Source: Microbacterium testaceum StLB037 (GTDB lineage: Bacteria > Actinomycetota > Actinomycetes > Actinomycetales > Microbacteriaceae). Taken from it: a stretch of DNA of 64,000 nucleotides. Of this stretch, positions 8,787-19,007 are shown in pieces. The first letter of the stretch is position 1. Each line of letters begins with the position of its first letter. The position numbers and the translations under genes are program-made. The stretch covers positions 185,559 to 249,558 of the forward strand of contig NZ_FNJN01000006.1 in assembly GCF_900104345.1 (NCBI RefSeq). The letters are read 5' to 3'. The notes beneath the pieces were generated by a model that was not told where the DNA came from, searched no databases, and saw only the letters and a program-made list of their open reading frames with translations.

Positions 8787-9419
8787 GTGATTCTCGGCAT
8801 CGACACCTCGCTCGGCACCGCCGTCGCCGCGATCGCCCGCGACGGGGAAGTGCTCGCCGACGAGCAGAGCGGAAATCCCCTCGGCCACGCGGAGGTGATC
8901 GGCGATCTGCTGGTCCGCGCGACCGCCGGAGCGCCCGCCCCCACGCACGTCGCTATCGGCATGGGCCCCGGACCCTTCACCGGGCTGCGGGTGGGCATCG
9001 CCACGGCCCGCGTCTACGCCCTCGGGCGCGGGGTGCCGGTCGTGCCCGTGCCGAGCCACGACGGCGTCGCCCTCGGCGTCCTCCTCTCCGACGCGTTGAC
9101 GGGCGGCGATACCGGTCGGTTCGCCGTCGTCACCGATGCACGCCGCAAGGAGTTCGCCTACAGCGTCTACGAGGGCATCGACGACGACGGTCTTCCCGTT
9201 CGGGTCTCCGGTGCGCAGCTGAGCCCCCGTGACGACCTCGACGCCCGGCTCGATGCGGCCGGTGCGCGTCGGTACGATGCCACGATCGTGTCGGCCGCGA
9301 TGATCGCGCTCGCCGCGGCGCGAGCCCTCGACGCCGGCCGCACGCTCGCGAACTCGGAGCCCCTGTACCTGCGCAGCCCCGACGTCGTCGCCGCCCACGC
9401 GCCGAAGCGGGTGACCTGA
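8787..9419 (+). CDS. tsaB: tRNA t6A synthesis protein TsaB
   Basis: 210 residues of the ASKHA fold, with [11 protein letters not shown] at the N-terminus and [13 protein letters not shown] as the family signature. TsaB is the scaffold partner of TsaD. The GTG at 8787 is preferred over longer in-frame options because the conserved fold begins there and a TACCCT element lies 6 nt upstream. The stop overlaps rimI as TGATG. Confidence 0.93.
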   Translation: MILGIDTSLGTAVAAIARDGEVLADEQSGNPLGHAEVIGDLLVRATAGAPAPTHVAIGMGPGPFTGLRVGIATARVYALGRGVPVVPVPSHDGVALGVLLSDALTGGDTGRFAVVTDARRKEFAYSVYEGIDDDGLPVRVSGAQLSPRDDLDARLDAAGARRYDATIVSAAMIALAAARALDAGRTLANSEPLYLRSPDVVAAHAPKRVT

Positions 9420-9985
9420 TGGCGACGCGGACCGCCACCGTCGCCGACCTCGACGGGATCATGGCGCTCGAGCACGCCTCGTTCCCGACCGACGCGTGGA
9501 GCCCGGCGATGATGCGCGAGGAGCTCGCGTCGCCGCACGGCTGGTACGTCGTCGCCGAAGAGGCAGGGCGGGTCCTCGGCTACGCGGGTCTGCGCGCTGT
9601 GCACGGGGCTCGGGATGCCGACATCCAGACCATCACGATCTCCAAGGCCGCGCGGGGTCGGGGGCGGGGCCGAGCCCTGCTGACCGCTCTGCTCGACGAG
9701 GCCGCGCGCCGCGGGGTCCACGACGTGTTCCTCGAGGTGCGCGCCGACAATTCCGTCGCACAGAAGCTGTACCTCTCGGAGGGGTTCGCCGAGGTGGGGC
9801 GTCGCCCCCGCTACTACCAACCCGACGACGTCGACGCGATCGTCATGCAGCTGAACCTGCGCGGCTGGGTCGCCCGGCGGGCGGAGCCGACGGCCCCCGC
9901 ATCCGCCTCGACCGAGAGCTCTCCGCCCGTCGAGGGCGCGGAGGCGCAGTCCTCCCCGACCACCACCGGAAAGGGCTGGTGCTGA
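9419..9985 (+). CDS. rimI: Ribosomal protein S18 alanine N-acetyltransferase
   Basis: 188-residue GNAT acetyltransferase. The acetyl-CoA loop is in [11 protein letters not shown], and [13 protein letters not shown] is typical of RimI. The position between tsaB and tsaD is the standard actinobacterial order. The last 40 or so residues extend beyond the usual domain and are low-complexity, so that tail is probably not catalytic. It overlaps both neighbours by 1 nt (TGATG on each side). Confidence 0.9.
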   Translation: MATRTATVADLDGIMALEHASFPTDAWSPAMMREELASPHGWYVVAEEAGRVLGYAGLRAVHGARDADIQTITISKAARGRGRGRALLTALLDEAARRGVHDVFLEVRADNSVAQKLYLSEGFAEVGRRPRYYQPDDVDAIVMQLNLRGWVARRAEPTAPASASTESSPPVEGAEAQSSPTTTGKGWC

Positions 9986-11085
9986 TGAACGCGCCTCTCG
10001 TGCTCGGCATCGAGACCAGTTGCGACGAGACCGGTATCGGGATCGTGCGCGGTCGACAGCTGCTCAGCAACACGATCGCCTCGAGCATGGACGAGCACGC
10101 CCGCTACGGCGGGGTCGTGCCCGAGGTCGCCGCGCGCGCCCACCTCGAGGCTCTGCAGCCCTCGATCGACGCGGCCCTCGCCGAGGCCGGTGTGACCCTC
10201 GCGGATCTCGACGCCGTGGCGGTGACGAGCGGGCCGGGCCTGGCGGGTGCCCTGATGGTCGGCGTGGGGGCCGCCAAGGGGCTCGCGGTCGCCCTCGACA
10301 AGCCGCTGTACGCCGTCAACCACCTCGTCGGGCACATCGCCGCCGACATCCTCGACGCCGACGCGGGGGAGCTGGAGTACCCGACCGTCGCCCTGCTCGT
10401 CAGCGGCGGGCACACCTCGCTCCTGCTGGTGCGCGACCTGACGAGCGACGTCGAGCTCCTCGGCGAGACGATGGACGACGCGGCCGGCGAGGCGTTCGAC
10501 AAAGTCGCCCGCCTGCTCAAGCTCCCGTACCCCGGTGGCCCCGAGATCGATCGTGCCGCGGCCGAGGGCGACCCGACGGCGATCCGCTTCCCGCGCGGCC
10601 TCTCCCGCGCCTCCGACATGGCATCCCACCGCTACGACTTCTCGTTCTCGGGGCTGAAGACAGCCGTGGCGCGCTGGGTCGAGCAGCACGAGGCCGCGGG
10701 GGAGCCCGTTCCGGTCGCCGATGTCGCCGCGTCGTTCCGCGAGGCCGTCGTCGATGTGCTCGTGACGAAGGCCCTCGACGCGTGCGCGCGGCACGGCGTG
10801 CCGCGTCTGCTGCTCGGCGGTGGCGTGATCGCCAACAAGCGCCTGCGCGATGTCGCTCTCGAGCGTGCGGCGGCCGCCGGGGTCGCCGTGCGCATCCCGC
10901 CGCTGCGGCTGTGCACCGACAACGGCGCGATGATCGCTGCGCTCGCGGCGGAGCTCATCTCGTCGGGCCGTCGCCCCTCGACCCTCGCCTTCGGGGCCGA
11001 TTCGACGCTCCCCGTCACCGAGATCCAGGTGGCGGAGGATCCGGATGCCGAGACCCCGGCGCCGCGCGCGGGAGCCACCCCGTGA
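9985..11085 (+). CDS. tsaD: tRNA N6-adenosine threonylcarbamoyltransferase
   Basis: 366 residues. It transfers the threonylcarbamoyl group to A37 of tRNA. Motifs: [11 protein letters not shown] at the N-terminus, the metal-binding NHLVGHIAA (HxxxH), VSGGHTSLL, and the [20 protein letters not shown] regions. The ATG at 9985 overlaps the rimI stop; the long open frame upstream is a rimI shadow. It ends in a 4-nt overlap with a small membrane-protein gene. Confidence 0.96.
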   Translation: MNAPLVLGIETSCDETGIGIVRGRQLLSNTIASSMDEHARYGGVVPEVAARAHLEALQPSIDAALAEAGVTLADLDAVAVTSGPGLAGALMVGVGAAKGLAVALDKPLYAVNHLVGHIAADILDADAGELEYPTVALLVSGGHTSLLLVRDLTSDVELLGETMDDAAGEAFDKVARLLKLPYPGGPEIDRAAAEGDPTAIRFPRGLSRASDMASHRYDFSFSGLKTAVARWVEQHEAAGEPVPVADVAASFREAVVDVLVTKALDACARHGVPRLLLGGGVIANKRLRDVALERAAAAGVAVRIPPLRLCTDNGAMIAALAAELISSGRRPSTLAFGADSTLPVTEIQVAEDPDAETPAPRAGATP

Positions 11086-11546
11086 CCGAGGTGCCACCGC
11101 CCACGCGTCGGGCCCGCAAGGAGGACGTCGCCCCCGCGGTCGAGCTGCCTCCCGTGCCACCTCTGCCCGCCGACGTCCGGGCGGCGGGTTCCGAGATGAC
11201 GACCCCCGACGCGGGTGACGATGACGACGGTCGCCTGCCGACCGCTCAACTCGAGATGGCCGCGTTCGGCGATCATCTGATCCCGTACGCGCCGCCCGTT
11301 CCGCCGAAGCCGCCGTCCGTCGCGCCCTGGGCCCTGGGGGTGGCGATCATCGCCCTCGCGGCGGCGCTGTTCACCGGGTGGCTGGTGCCGATCGGTGTCG
11401 TCGGGGCGATCCTCGCGAGCGTCTCCCTCCGCCGGGCGCACGACAGCCGACGGGTCGCCGTCTGGGCTCTCGCTCTCGCGGTGGTGTCGATCGCGTTCAG
11501 CGTCGGATGGTTGATCTGGGGTTTCTCGCAGCTCTCGGTCGGGTGA
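11082..11546 (+). CDS. Small membrane protein (DUF4190-like)
   Basis: 154 residues: a Pro-rich, acidic cytoplasmic segment of about 75 residues, then two hydrophobic helices ([18 protein letters not shown] and [21 protein letters not shown]) joined by a short Arg-rich loop. This resembles DUF4190-type proteins. The GTG start overlaps the tsaD stop by 4 nt, so it is likely co-translated with tsaD. No function can be assigned. Confidence 0.65.
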   Translation: MTEVPPPTRRARKEDVAPAVELPPVPPLPADVRAAGSEMTTPDAGDDDDGRLPTAQLEMAAFGDHLIPYAPPVPPKPPSVAPWALGVAIIALAAALFTGWLVPIGVVGAILASVSLRRAHDSRRVAVWALALAVVSIAFSVGWLIWGFSQLSVG

Positions 11547-11555
11547 CCCGGGTCG

Positions 11556-12743
11556 TCAGACGCGGTCGGCCAGGAGGGCGAGCCGCTTCGACCCCACGCG
11601 CGTGAGGATGAGCGTGGCGGACGCGTCCCCGCGAAGCGCGAGCTTCTTGCGGAGCACCGCCGGATCCACATCGACACCGCGCTTCTTGATCTCCAGCGTG
11701 CCGATGCCCCGGGTGCGGAGGGCCTGAGCGAGTTTCTTCGGGTCGGACGGCAGCTGCTCGCGCACGCGGAACGACGACACGAACGGGCTCGTCAACGCCG
11801 CGTCGGAGGTCAGGTACGCGATGCCGGGCGCGAGCATGCCGGCATCCAGGGCTCGTCCGACCTCGCCGATGAGCCGTGCGCGGATGACGGCGCCGTCGGG
11901 CTCGTGGACGAACGCGCCGAGTTCGCGGTCCGCGACATCGGCGCTGTCGGCCGGGGCGGTGAGCTCCCAGGCGTCTGCGCCCCGCACCACGAGTGCGGCG
12001 CGTCGCACGCCCGCACGGGCGAGGGATCCGGCCCAGAGGACGAGTTCGATGGTCGAGCCGTCGGCGCTGATCCACTGCGCCTCGACGTCGTCGGGGATCT
12101 GCGTGCGGTCGAATCCCGGCCCGAGCTTCACCCCACCCGGCTTCGTCTTCAGCAGCTCGAAGACCCACTCGAGAGACGGCGACCACTCGGCGGACGACAC
12201 CTGTCGCGTCTCGGCGTGCCCCGCGGTGCGGCGCGCGGGATCGAGCCAGACGGCATCCGTCCCGCTCAGGTCGACGTCCTCGGCCCGCGCGTGCTGCACC
12301 GTGGCCGCGTCGCCGAAGGGGGCGAGGTTGTAGGCGGCGATCGCGGCGGTCACCTCGTCGGCGTCGACGGCGTGCACCCGGACGCCGAGACCCGCCATCC
12401 CGAGGGCGTCCCCGCCGATCCCGCAGCCGAGGTCGGTCACGCGGTCGATCCCCGCGGCGCGAAAGCGACCCGCGTGTCGGGCGGCGATGGACAGGCGCGT
12501 GGCCTGTTCGAGGCCGGCCTTCGTGAAGAGCATCCGCTCGGCGAAGGGGCCGAACTTCGCGGCCGCACGGACGCGGAGGCGCGCTTGCCCGACGACGGCC
12601 GAGACGAGATCGGGGGAGTGCCCGGCGGCTCGCAGGCGCGACACGGCTCGGGCGACCTCGTCGGTCGAGTCGAGGGCGCCCACCTCGTCGAGGAGGCGCA
12701 GGCCCTCGGGTGTGAGCAGGGCGGTCAGCTCGGTGGTGTCCAC
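11556..12743 (-). CDS. SAM-dependent methyltransferase with THUMP-like C-terminus
   Basis: 395 residues. The SAM-binding motif I is DLGCGIGGDALGMA, followed by an acidic VHAVDAD strand end. The last 70 or so residues (EIKKRGVDVDP) match the THUMP-like domain found in a family of actinobacterial methyltransferases, which suggests an RNA substrate. The start is the GTG at 12741-12743, with TAGGCT 6 nt upstream. It converges with the preceding gene with only 9 nt between stops. Confidence 0.8.
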   Translation of the reverse strand: MDTTELTALLTPEGLRLLDEVGALDSTDEVARAVSRLRAAGHSPDLVSAVVGQARLRVRAAAKFGPFAERMLFTKAGLEQATRLSIAARHAGRFRAAGIDRVTDLGCGIGGDALGMAGLGVRVHAVDADEVTAAIAAYNLAPFGDAATVQHARAEDVDLSGTDAVWLDPARRTAGHAETRQVSSAEWSPSLEWVFELLKTKPGGVKLGPGFDRTQIPDDVEAQWISADGSTIELVLWAGSLARAGVRRAALVVRGADAWELTAPADSADVADRELGAFVHEPDGAVIRARLIGEVGRALDAGMLAPGIAYLTSDAALTSPFVSSFRVREQLPSDPKKLAQALRTRGIGTLEIKKRGVDVDPAVLRKKLALRGDASATLILTRVGSKRLALLADRV

Positions 12744-12749
12744 CGATTC

Positions 12750-12755
12750 AGCCTA
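12750..12755 (-). promoter_or_regulatory. -10 element TAGGCT for the leaderless methyltransferase gene
   Basis: Read on the minus strand, TAGGCT lies 6 nt before the GTG start codon at 12743. Confidence 0.55.
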
Positions 12756-12769
12756 GGCGCGGGTCGTTG

Positions 12770-12796
12770 CTGGCACTCGCGTTGCGTGAGTGCCAG
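12770..12796 (+). promoter_or_regulatory. CIRCE operator 1 (HrcA site)
   Basis: CTGGCACTC-N9-GAGTGCCAG, a perfect 9-9-9 palindrome close to the CIRCE consensus TTAGCACTC-N9-GAGTGCTAA. It lies upstream of groES and just outside the divergent methyltransferase start. Confidence 0.9.
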
Positions 12797-12814
12797 CGCT
12801 TCTCTACACTCGAA

Positions 12815-12841
12815 TTAGCACTCTCCCCGCGTGAGTGCTGA
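12815..12841 (+). promoter_or_regulatory. CIRCE operator 2 (HrcA site)
   Basis: TTAGCACTC-N9-GAGTGCTGA: one arm is exactly consensus and the other has one mismatch. Its centre is 45 bp from CIRCE 1 and it ends 34 bp before the groES start, so repression of groES by HrcA is expected. Confidence 0.93.
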
Positions 12842-12875
12842 CAAGTCTTCTGTAACGAGAAAGAAGAGGTAGACC

Positions 12876-13172
12876 GTGTCGGTTTCCATCAAGCCGCTCG
12901 AGGACCGCATCGTCATCAAGCAGGTCGAGGCTGAGCAGACCACTGCGAGTGGTCTCGTCATCCCCGACACCGCCAAGGAGAAGCCGCAGGAGGGCGAAGT
13001 CGTCGCCGTCGGCCCCGGCCGCATCGACGACAACGGCAACCGTGTCCCCCTCGACGTCGCCGTCGGCGACCGCGTGCTCTACAGCAAGTACGGCGGCACC
13101 GAGGTCAAGTTCGGCGCCGAGGAGTACCTCGTGCTCTCGGCTCGCGACGTCCTGGCGGTCGTCGTCCGCTGA
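12876..13172 (+). CDS. groES: Co-chaperonin GroES
   Basis: 98 residues, full length, with [11 protein letters not shown] at the N-terminus, the mobile-loop region [18 protein letters not shown], and [10 protein letters not shown] near the end. It caps the GroEL folding chamber. A Shine-Dalgarno (AAGAAGAGG) precedes the GTG start. Two CIRCE elements upstream show control by HrcA. A strong terminator follows at once and the next gene is rarD, so groEL is not in this operon and must lie elsewhere. Confidence 0.97.
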   Translation: MSVSIKPLEDRIVIKQVEAEQTTASGLVIPDTAKEKPQEGEVVAVGPGRIDDNGNRVPLDVAVGDRVLYSKYGGTEVKFGAEEYLVLSARDVLAVVVR

Positions 13173-13189
13173 TCGAGTGAGATCGTTCG

Positions 13190-13221
13190 AAGGCCCCGGA
13201 TGCCACGGCATCCGGGGCCTT
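13190..13221 (+). terminator. Hairpin terminator after groES
   Basis: Perfect inverted repeat AAGGCCCCGGATGCC / GGCATCCGGGGCCTT with a 2-nt spacer, 18 nt after the stop. It has the same design as the glmS terminator, again with GGATGCC/GGCATCC in the arms. Confidence 0.8.
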
Positions 13222-13298
13222 CGTCGTCCCCGGCGCTCATCGGCTCCCTCTGGCAGGAAAGGCGCGATGGTCGGCGGCCCGACGCGCGAGCGGAGCCC

Positions 13299-13304
13299 TA
13301 GGCT
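13299..13304 (+). promoter_or_regulatory. -10 element TAGGCT for leaderless rarD
   Basis: TAGGCT lies 6 nt before the GTG start at 13311; no Shine-Dalgarno is visible. Confidence 0.55.
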
Positions 13305-13310
13305 GGATCG

Positions 13311-14252
13311 GTGACCTCCGCTCCCTCCGCTCCGACCGGTGGGAGCACCCGCGGTGCGCTGTACGCCCTCGGCGCCTACCTGTTGTGGGGCGTCCTGCCG
13401 ATCTACTTCCTGCAGCTCAAGCCCACCGGCCCGTTCGAGGTCGTGGCCTGGCGGATCATCCTCGCGTTCGTCTTCTGCCTGCTGCTGTTGACGGTGCTGC
13501 GCATGTGGCGGCCGTTCCTCGCGATCGTGCGCCAGCCGCGTCTGATGGGGCTCACCGCGGTGGCCGGCGTGCTCATCTACGTGAACTGGCAGACCTATCT
13601 GTTCGGCGCGCTGACCGATCGGGTCATCGAGACGAGCCTGGGCTACTTCATCAACCCGATCGTGACCGTGCTGCTCGGAGTCATCGTGCTGCGCGAGCGG
13701 CTTCGCCTCGTGCCGTGGATCGCCATCGGCCTCGCCGTCGTCGCGGTCGCGGTGATCGTCATCGGCTACGGCGCGTTCCCCTGGATCGCGCTGACCCTCG
13801 CCTTCTCGTTCGGCTTCTACGGTCTCGTGAAGAAGCAGATCGGGCCGGCGGTGGATGCCGTCAGCGGGCTCACCCTCGAATCGCTCTGGCTCCTGCCGGT
13901 CGCCGCCATCCAATTGGTGTTCGTCGCGAACCTCACGGGGATCACCCTGGGCACGGCGGGAACGCTGCACACGGTTCTCCTCCTCTCGGCGGGGGCCGTC
14001 ACGGCCGTCCCCCTGCTGCTGTTCGCCTCGGGTGCGCGACGCGTGCCTCTCACCGTCATCGGCCTGCTGCAGTTCGTCGCGCCGATCATCCAGTTCGCGA
14101 TCGGGGTGTGGGTGCTGCACGAGCCCATGACGGTGGAGCGCTGGGTCGGTTTCGCCCTCGTCTGGGCGGCTCTCGCGATCCTCAGCGTCGACTCCGTCGT
14201 CGCTTCGCGTCGTCATCGGCGGGCTCCGGTCGATGTCGTCGAGCCCGTGTGA
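13311..14252 (+). CDS. rarD: RarD-type EamA family permease
   Basis: 313 residues with about ten hydrophobic segments and the RarD opening YLLWGVLPIYFLQL. It belongs to the DMT superfamily (two EamA repeats). The family was named for chloramphenicol sensitivity, but the natural substrate is not established. The GTG start is supported by a TAGGCT element 6 nt upstream. It is flanked by a terminator upstream and a promoter region downstream, so it is probably monocistronic. Confidence 0.85.
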   Translation: MTSAPSAPTGGSTRGALYALGAYLLWGVLPIYFLQLKPTGPFEVVAWRIILAFVFCLLLLTVLRMWRPFLAIVRQPRLMGLTAVAGVLIYVNWQTYLFGALTDRVIETSLGYFINPIVTVLLGVIVLRERLRLVPWIAIGLAVVAVAVIVIGYGAFPWIALTLAFSFGFYGLVKKQIGPAVDAVSGLTLESLWLLPVAAIQLVFVANLTGITLGTAGTLHTVLLLSAGAVTAVPLLLFASGARRVPLTVIGLLQFVAPIIQFAIGVWVLHEPMTVERWVGFALVWAALAILSVDSVVASRRHRRAPVDVVEPV

Positions 14253-14419
14253 CGCCTTTTCCTTCGTTTCTCGGCCCGCAATTGCCGCGCGAAAGTAACG
14301 ATTAGGTCGCGTAATCGACCGTTAACACATTGCAACATCACGGCTACAAGTGCGCCATTAGGTTTGTCACAATCCGAGCGGGTTATCCGCGCGGTTCCAC
14401 CTCACCAAGGAGCACCCAT
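14253..14419 (+). promoter_or_regulatory. AT-richer control region upstream of the ABC-transporter lipoprotein gene
   Basis: This 167-bp gap is clearly richer in A and T than its surroundings. It contains a palindrome CGATTA-N7-TAATCG at 14299-14317 and several TA-rich hexamers, followed by a good Shine-Dalgarno (AAGGAG) before the ATG. The palindrome is a plausible operator, but the regulator cannot be named. Confidence 0.45.
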
Positions 14420-15769
14420 ATGAGTGTCCTCTCCCGTTCGCGTGCGGCGAAGATCATCGGCGGCTTCGCCGTGGTCGGCGTCACCGCGCTCGTCCTCGCC
14501 GGTTGTACCGGCACCAGCACTCCGTCCGACTCCGGCAACGCCGCCGGTGGGGGCGACTTCCCGATCGACTGCAACGCCGCCGAACCCGCCTCGTACACGC
14601 CCGAGTACTCGTCGACCTCGACCGGCCCCGCCAAGGACCTCACGTACAACATCGGTACGGCCCTGCCCGTCACGGGTAACCTCGCCTTCCTCGGCCCGCC
14701 CGAGATCGCGGGCACCGAGCTCGCGGCATCCGACATCAACGCCGCCAATAAGGGCGTCAACATCAACCTCATCCAGGGCGACTCGGGTGACACCGACAAC
14801 AAGGCCTACGAGACCGAGATCCCGCGCCTGCTCGGCGCCGGTGCCACGGCCATCGTGGGTGCGGCGTCGTCGGGCACCTCGCTGCAGTTCATCGACCAGG
14901 TCATCGCGGCCAACGCCGTTCAGATCTCGCCGGCCAACACCTCGGCGGCCTTCACGGGCTACAACGACAAGGGCCTGTACTGGCGGACTGCTCCCTCGGA
15001 CGTGCTCCAGGGCGAGGTTCTCGGCAACCTGATCGCCTCCGAGGGCAACGAGACCCTCGGCATGATCGTGCTGAACGACTCGTACGGCACCGGCCTCGCG
15101 TGCTTCACCAAGAAGGCGTTCGAGGGCGCGGGCGGATCCGTCGTGGCCACCAGCCTCTACAACACCGGTGACACGAACTTCTCGGCGCAGATCGAGGACG
15201 TCCTGGCCCAGAAGCCCGACGCGATCGCCCTGATCACGTTCGACGAGGTCTCGACGATCATCCCCGACCTGACGGCCAGCTTCGCGAAGGACAAGCTGTT
15301 CTTCGTCGACGGCAACCTGAAGAACTTCGGCACGCAGTTCCCCAACGGCACCCTCACCGGTGCCAAGGGCACGTACCCCAGCGTCGACCCCGACTCGACG
15401 GCGACCTTCCGCAGCACGCTGGATTCGTTCTGGACGGGTAAGGGCAACGCCAAGCTCGAGGACTACACCTACGCCCCCGAGTCGTACGACTCGGTCGTCC
15501 TCCTCGCCCTCGCGGCGCTGAAGGCGGGCTCGGCGGCCGGTCCCGACGTGGCCGCGAACATGCAGGCGGTCTCGGGCGGTTCGGGCAACGGCACGAAGTG
15601 CACCAGCTACGCCCAGTGCGCCGACATCATCGTCGGCGGCGGCGAAGCCGACTACGACGGCGTCTCGGGCCCGATCACGTTCAACGACGTGGGCGACCCG
15701 ACGCAGGCCACCATCGGTGTCTTCGAGTACGGCGACGACAACAACTACAGCTGGCTCCGCGCCGGTTGA
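14420..15769 (+). CDS. Branched-chain amino-acid type ABC transporter substrate-binding lipoprotein
   Basis: 449 residues. A signal peptide ends in the lipobox LVLAGC, with the lipidated Cys at residue 29; a Gly/Ser-rich linker follows, then a periplasmic-binding fold of the LivK type. It should deliver an amino acid or related amide to the LivHM permease. The ATG is chosen for its AAGGAG site and the signal peptide. Unusually it is on the opposite strand to livHMGF and converges on it, so substrate binding protein and permease are transcribed separately. Confidence 0.88.
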   Translation: MSVLSRSRAAKIIGGFAVVGVTALVLAGCTGTSTPSDSGNAAGGGDFPIDCNAAEPASYTPEYSSTSTGPAKDLTYNIGTALPVTGNLAFLGPPEIAGTELAASDINAANKGVNINLIQGDSGDTDNKAYETEIPRLLGAGATAIVGAASSGTSLQFIDQVIAANAVQISPANTSAAFTGYNDKGLYWRTAPSDVLQGEVLGNLIASEGNETLGMIVLNDSYGTGLACFTKKAFEGAGGSVVATSLYNTGDTNFSAQIEDVLAQKPDAIALITFDEVSTIIPDLTASFAKDKLFFVDGNLKNFGTQFPNGTLTGAKGTYPSVDPDSTATFRSTLDSFWTGKGNAKLEDYTYAPESYDSVVLLALAALKAGSAAGPDVAANMQAVSGGSGNGTKCTSYAQCADIIVGGGEADYDGVSGPITFNDVGDPTQATIGVFEYGDDNNYSWLRAG

Positions 15770-15782
15770 TCGGTTCCCTCTG

Positions 15783-15814
15783 AGAGGCCCCGGGACTTCG
15801 GTCCCGGGGCCTCT
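15783..15814 (+). terminator. Strong UUCG-capped hairpin terminator
   Basis: AGAGGCCCCGGGAC / GTCCCGGGGCCTCT: 14-bp perfect arms around a TTCG tetraloop, 13 nt after the lipoprotein stop. Confidence 0.88.
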
Positions 15815-16262
15815 TGTCGTGCGCGCAGCGGCGCCGAGGGCCGTTCCCGGGCGTGGGTGGGGTCTGCAGCGGACCCGCGGGCGAGGGGCGGAACGGGGGC
15901 GGGACGTCGCGGCATCCGGAAAGGACCCGCGGACGAGGGACGCGCCCATCGGTAGGGCGTCGGGGCTTCCCGGATCGGTCACCGACGGGGGTCGTAGGAC
16001 GCGGACGGCGCGATCCGGGTTCCGCGGGCTCGACGCCGGTGTCGAGTCGGACGGGCGGGGGAGGGATGCCGGAGCCCGAGGCCGCGACGGACGGACGAGC
16101 GCGCCGCTCTTCGGCGGGGCGGGTGGCCGGGTTCACCGCGCGACGGGCGGATGCGCGAGTCGGCTCGTCGACGGAAGCGGATGGCGGAGCCCGCGGCCGC
16201 ATCGGGTGCACGGGTGCGCTGCTCGTCGGCAGGGGCGGGGGAGCGCAGCCTCACCGAACGAA
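15815..16262. other. Gene-free gap between two convergent terminators
   Basis: About 450 bp of very high GC with open frames on several strands. None of these has a recognisable product, start signal or codon pattern like the neighbouring genes. The gap is bounded by the lipoprotein terminator on the left and the liv operon terminator on the right. No repeat or RNA structure stands out. Confidence 0.6.
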
Positions 16263-16294
16263 GAAGGCCCGAGCCCCAGGGGGCTCGGGCCTTC
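16263..16294 (-). terminator. Hairpin terminator of the livHMGF operon
   Basis: Inverted repeat GAAGGCCCGAGCCCC / GGGGCTCGGGCCTTC with a 2-nt spacer, just beyond the livF stop on the minus strand. Confidence 0.8.
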
Positions 16295-16309
16295 CGGCGG
16301 GAGCGCGGC

Positions 16310-17028
<719 letters not shown>

Positions 17029-17032
<4 letters not shown>

Positions 17033-18027
17033 CGACCGTCCTCCTTCTCGTGCGACGACTCGTTGTCGATCGCGGCGTCGACCTGCTGAGCGGTCTCGAG
17101 CAGCTCGGCGGCGGCGGCCGAATCGACCGTCCCCTCGTGGCGACCCGTGACGACGCCGAGGTCGACGTCCTGATGGGCTCCGAGGTAGGCGTCGATCACG
17201 GCCTGGTCCTTCATGACGGTGTCGGGCGGTCCCTCGGCGACGATCTTGCCCTCGGCCATCACCACGACCCAGTCGGCGATGTGGCGGACCATGTGCATGT
17301 CGTGCTCGACGAAGAGCACGGTCATCCCGAGATCCTTCAGGTCGAGGATGTGGTCGAGCAGCGACTGCGTCAGCGCCGGGTTGACCCCGGCCATCGGCTC
17401 GTCGAGCATGACCAGCGTCGGGTCGCTCATGAGCGCTCGCGCCATCTCGAGGAGCTTGCGCTGACCGCCCGAGAGCGACGCGGCGAAGTCCGTCTCCTTG
17501 GAGTCGAGCTTGAACCGCTTCAGCAGATCGCGCGCCTTCTCGTCGTTGGCGGTCTCCTGCTTGCGCCAGACGAAGGGGAGGATGCTCGAGAGCAGGCTCT
17601 CGCCCTTCTGCTTCGTGGCGCCCAGCTTCATGTTCTCGAGCACGGTCAGAAGGCCCAGCGCCTTGGTGAGCTGGAACGTACGGACCTGGCCCATCCGGGC
17701 CGCCTTGAACGCGGGGATACCGGCGAGGTTGCGACCGTCGAACGACCACTGGCCGCTGTTGGGCTTGTCGAAACCGGTGAGCAGGTTGAACAGCGTCGTC
17801 TTGCCCGCACCGTTGGGCCCGATCAGCGCCGTGATGGCGTTGCGCGGGATCTCGAGGTGCTTCACGTCGACGGCGGTGTTGCCGCCGAAGTCGCGACGGA
17901 CGTTGTCGGCGACGATGATCGGATCGACTTTGGCGACGCCGGGGGCGATCTCGCCCTTGTGCAGTCCGGTCGCCTTCACCCGTTGCGCGGGAGCGCTGGG
18001 CACGACCGGCGTGGACTCATCGGACAA
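17029..18027 (-). CDS. livG: Branched-chain amino-acid type ABC transporter ATPase LivG
   Basis: 332 residues, longer than the usual 255-300 owing to a 40-residue N-terminal extension and an acidic C-terminal tail. Walker A GPNGAGKTT, signature LSGGQRK, Walker B LVMLDEPMAGVNP. The start is a TTG 7 nt after AAGGAG, and it overlaps the livM stop by 11 nt, which implies coupled translation. Confidence 0.9.
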
Positions 18028-19000
18028 AGGTCATCTCCTTCTTGCTGCCCAGGATTCCCTGGGGGCGGAAGATCACGAGCAGCATGAGCGCGACGCCGAC
18101 GATGACGAAGACGAGCATCTGGGACTGGTCGGCGGTGAGGAACGGCAGCAGTCCGATCGAGGACAGCGCCGGCAGCAGGTTCGACAGGAACGCGCGCACG
18201 ACCCAGAACAGCACCGCGCCGAGCACCGGGCCGAAGATCGTCGCGGCCCCACCGAGGAGCAACGCCGTGTAGACGAAGAACGTCTGCGACGTGACGTACA
18301 CGTTCGGGTTCACGTTCGTGTCCATCGCGGTGATGATGCCGCCCGCCGCGATGATCACGCCACCGATGACGAGCGCCTGCATCTTGAAGGCGAAGACGTT
18401 CTTGCCGAGCGCGCGCACGGCGTCCTCGTCCTCTCGGATGCCGCGGATGACACGACCCCAGGGGCTGCGCATGAGCATCCAGACCAGGAGCACGGCGACC
18501 ACGACGGCGAGCAGGCCGAGGATGATGACGTACCACCGGTTGGCGTTGTAGGTCCACGGGCCGAAGCCGTAGTCGCCCGCGGGGAGCGGGTTGTTCTCGC
18601 CGCGCCAGCCGGACTGGAAGTTGAACAGACCGTCGGCCGAGCCCGTGACGCCGCGGAAGGTCGAGGTCAGGAACACCAGACGGAGGATCTCGGCGGCCGC
18701 GATCGTGACGATGGCGAGGTAGTCGCCTCGCAGTCGCAGCGTCGGGATGCCCATGATGAGCGCGAACACGACGGCGGCGGCGAAACCGATCAGGGCCGCG
18801 ATCGGCCACGCGAGACCGAACGTCAGGATCGAGATCGCGAAGCCGTACGCGCCGATGGCCATGAAGCCGGCGACGCCCATGTTGAGGAGGCCGGCGAAGC
18901 CGAAGTGCATCGACAGGCCGATGGCGGCGAGGGCGTAACCGAACGTGGCCGGCGCGAGGATCTGCGAGGCCGTGTTCGAGAGGATCTGCAGGAAGTCCAT
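18017..19000 (-). CDS. livM: Branched-chain amino-acid type ABC transporter permease LivM
   Basis: 327 residues with about eight to ten membrane helices and the conserved HFGFAGLLNMG and GDYLAIVTIAAAEILR motifs of LivM permeases. It forms the transmembrane pore with LivH. It lies 7 nt downstream of livH in the same operon. Confidence 0.92.
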   Translation of the reverse strand: MDFLQILSNTASQILAPATFGYALAAIGLSMHFGFAGLLNMGVAGFMAIGAYGFAISILTFGLAWPIAALIGFAAAVVFALIMGIPTLRLRGDYLAIVTIAAAEILRLVFLTSTFRGVTGSADGLFNFQSGWRGENNPLPAGDYGFGPWTYNANRWYVIILGLLAVVVAVLLVWMLMRSPWGRVIRGIREDEDAVRALGKNVFAFKMQALVIGGVIIAAGGIITAMDTNVNPNVYVTSQTFFVYTALLLGGAATIFGPVLGAVLFWVVRAFLSNLLPALSSIGLLPFLTADQSQMLVFVIVGVALMLLVIFRPQGILGSKKEMTFVR

Positions 19001-19007
19001 GGTTTAC

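Noticed and set aside
13172..13310. groEL after groES
   Set aside because: Only a terminator and the rarD promoter are present; no chaperonin coding sequence follows.
15815..16262. Candidate genes in the gap between the two liv transcription units
   Set aside because: Open frames on several strands overlap each other, lack start signals and have no recognisable domains.
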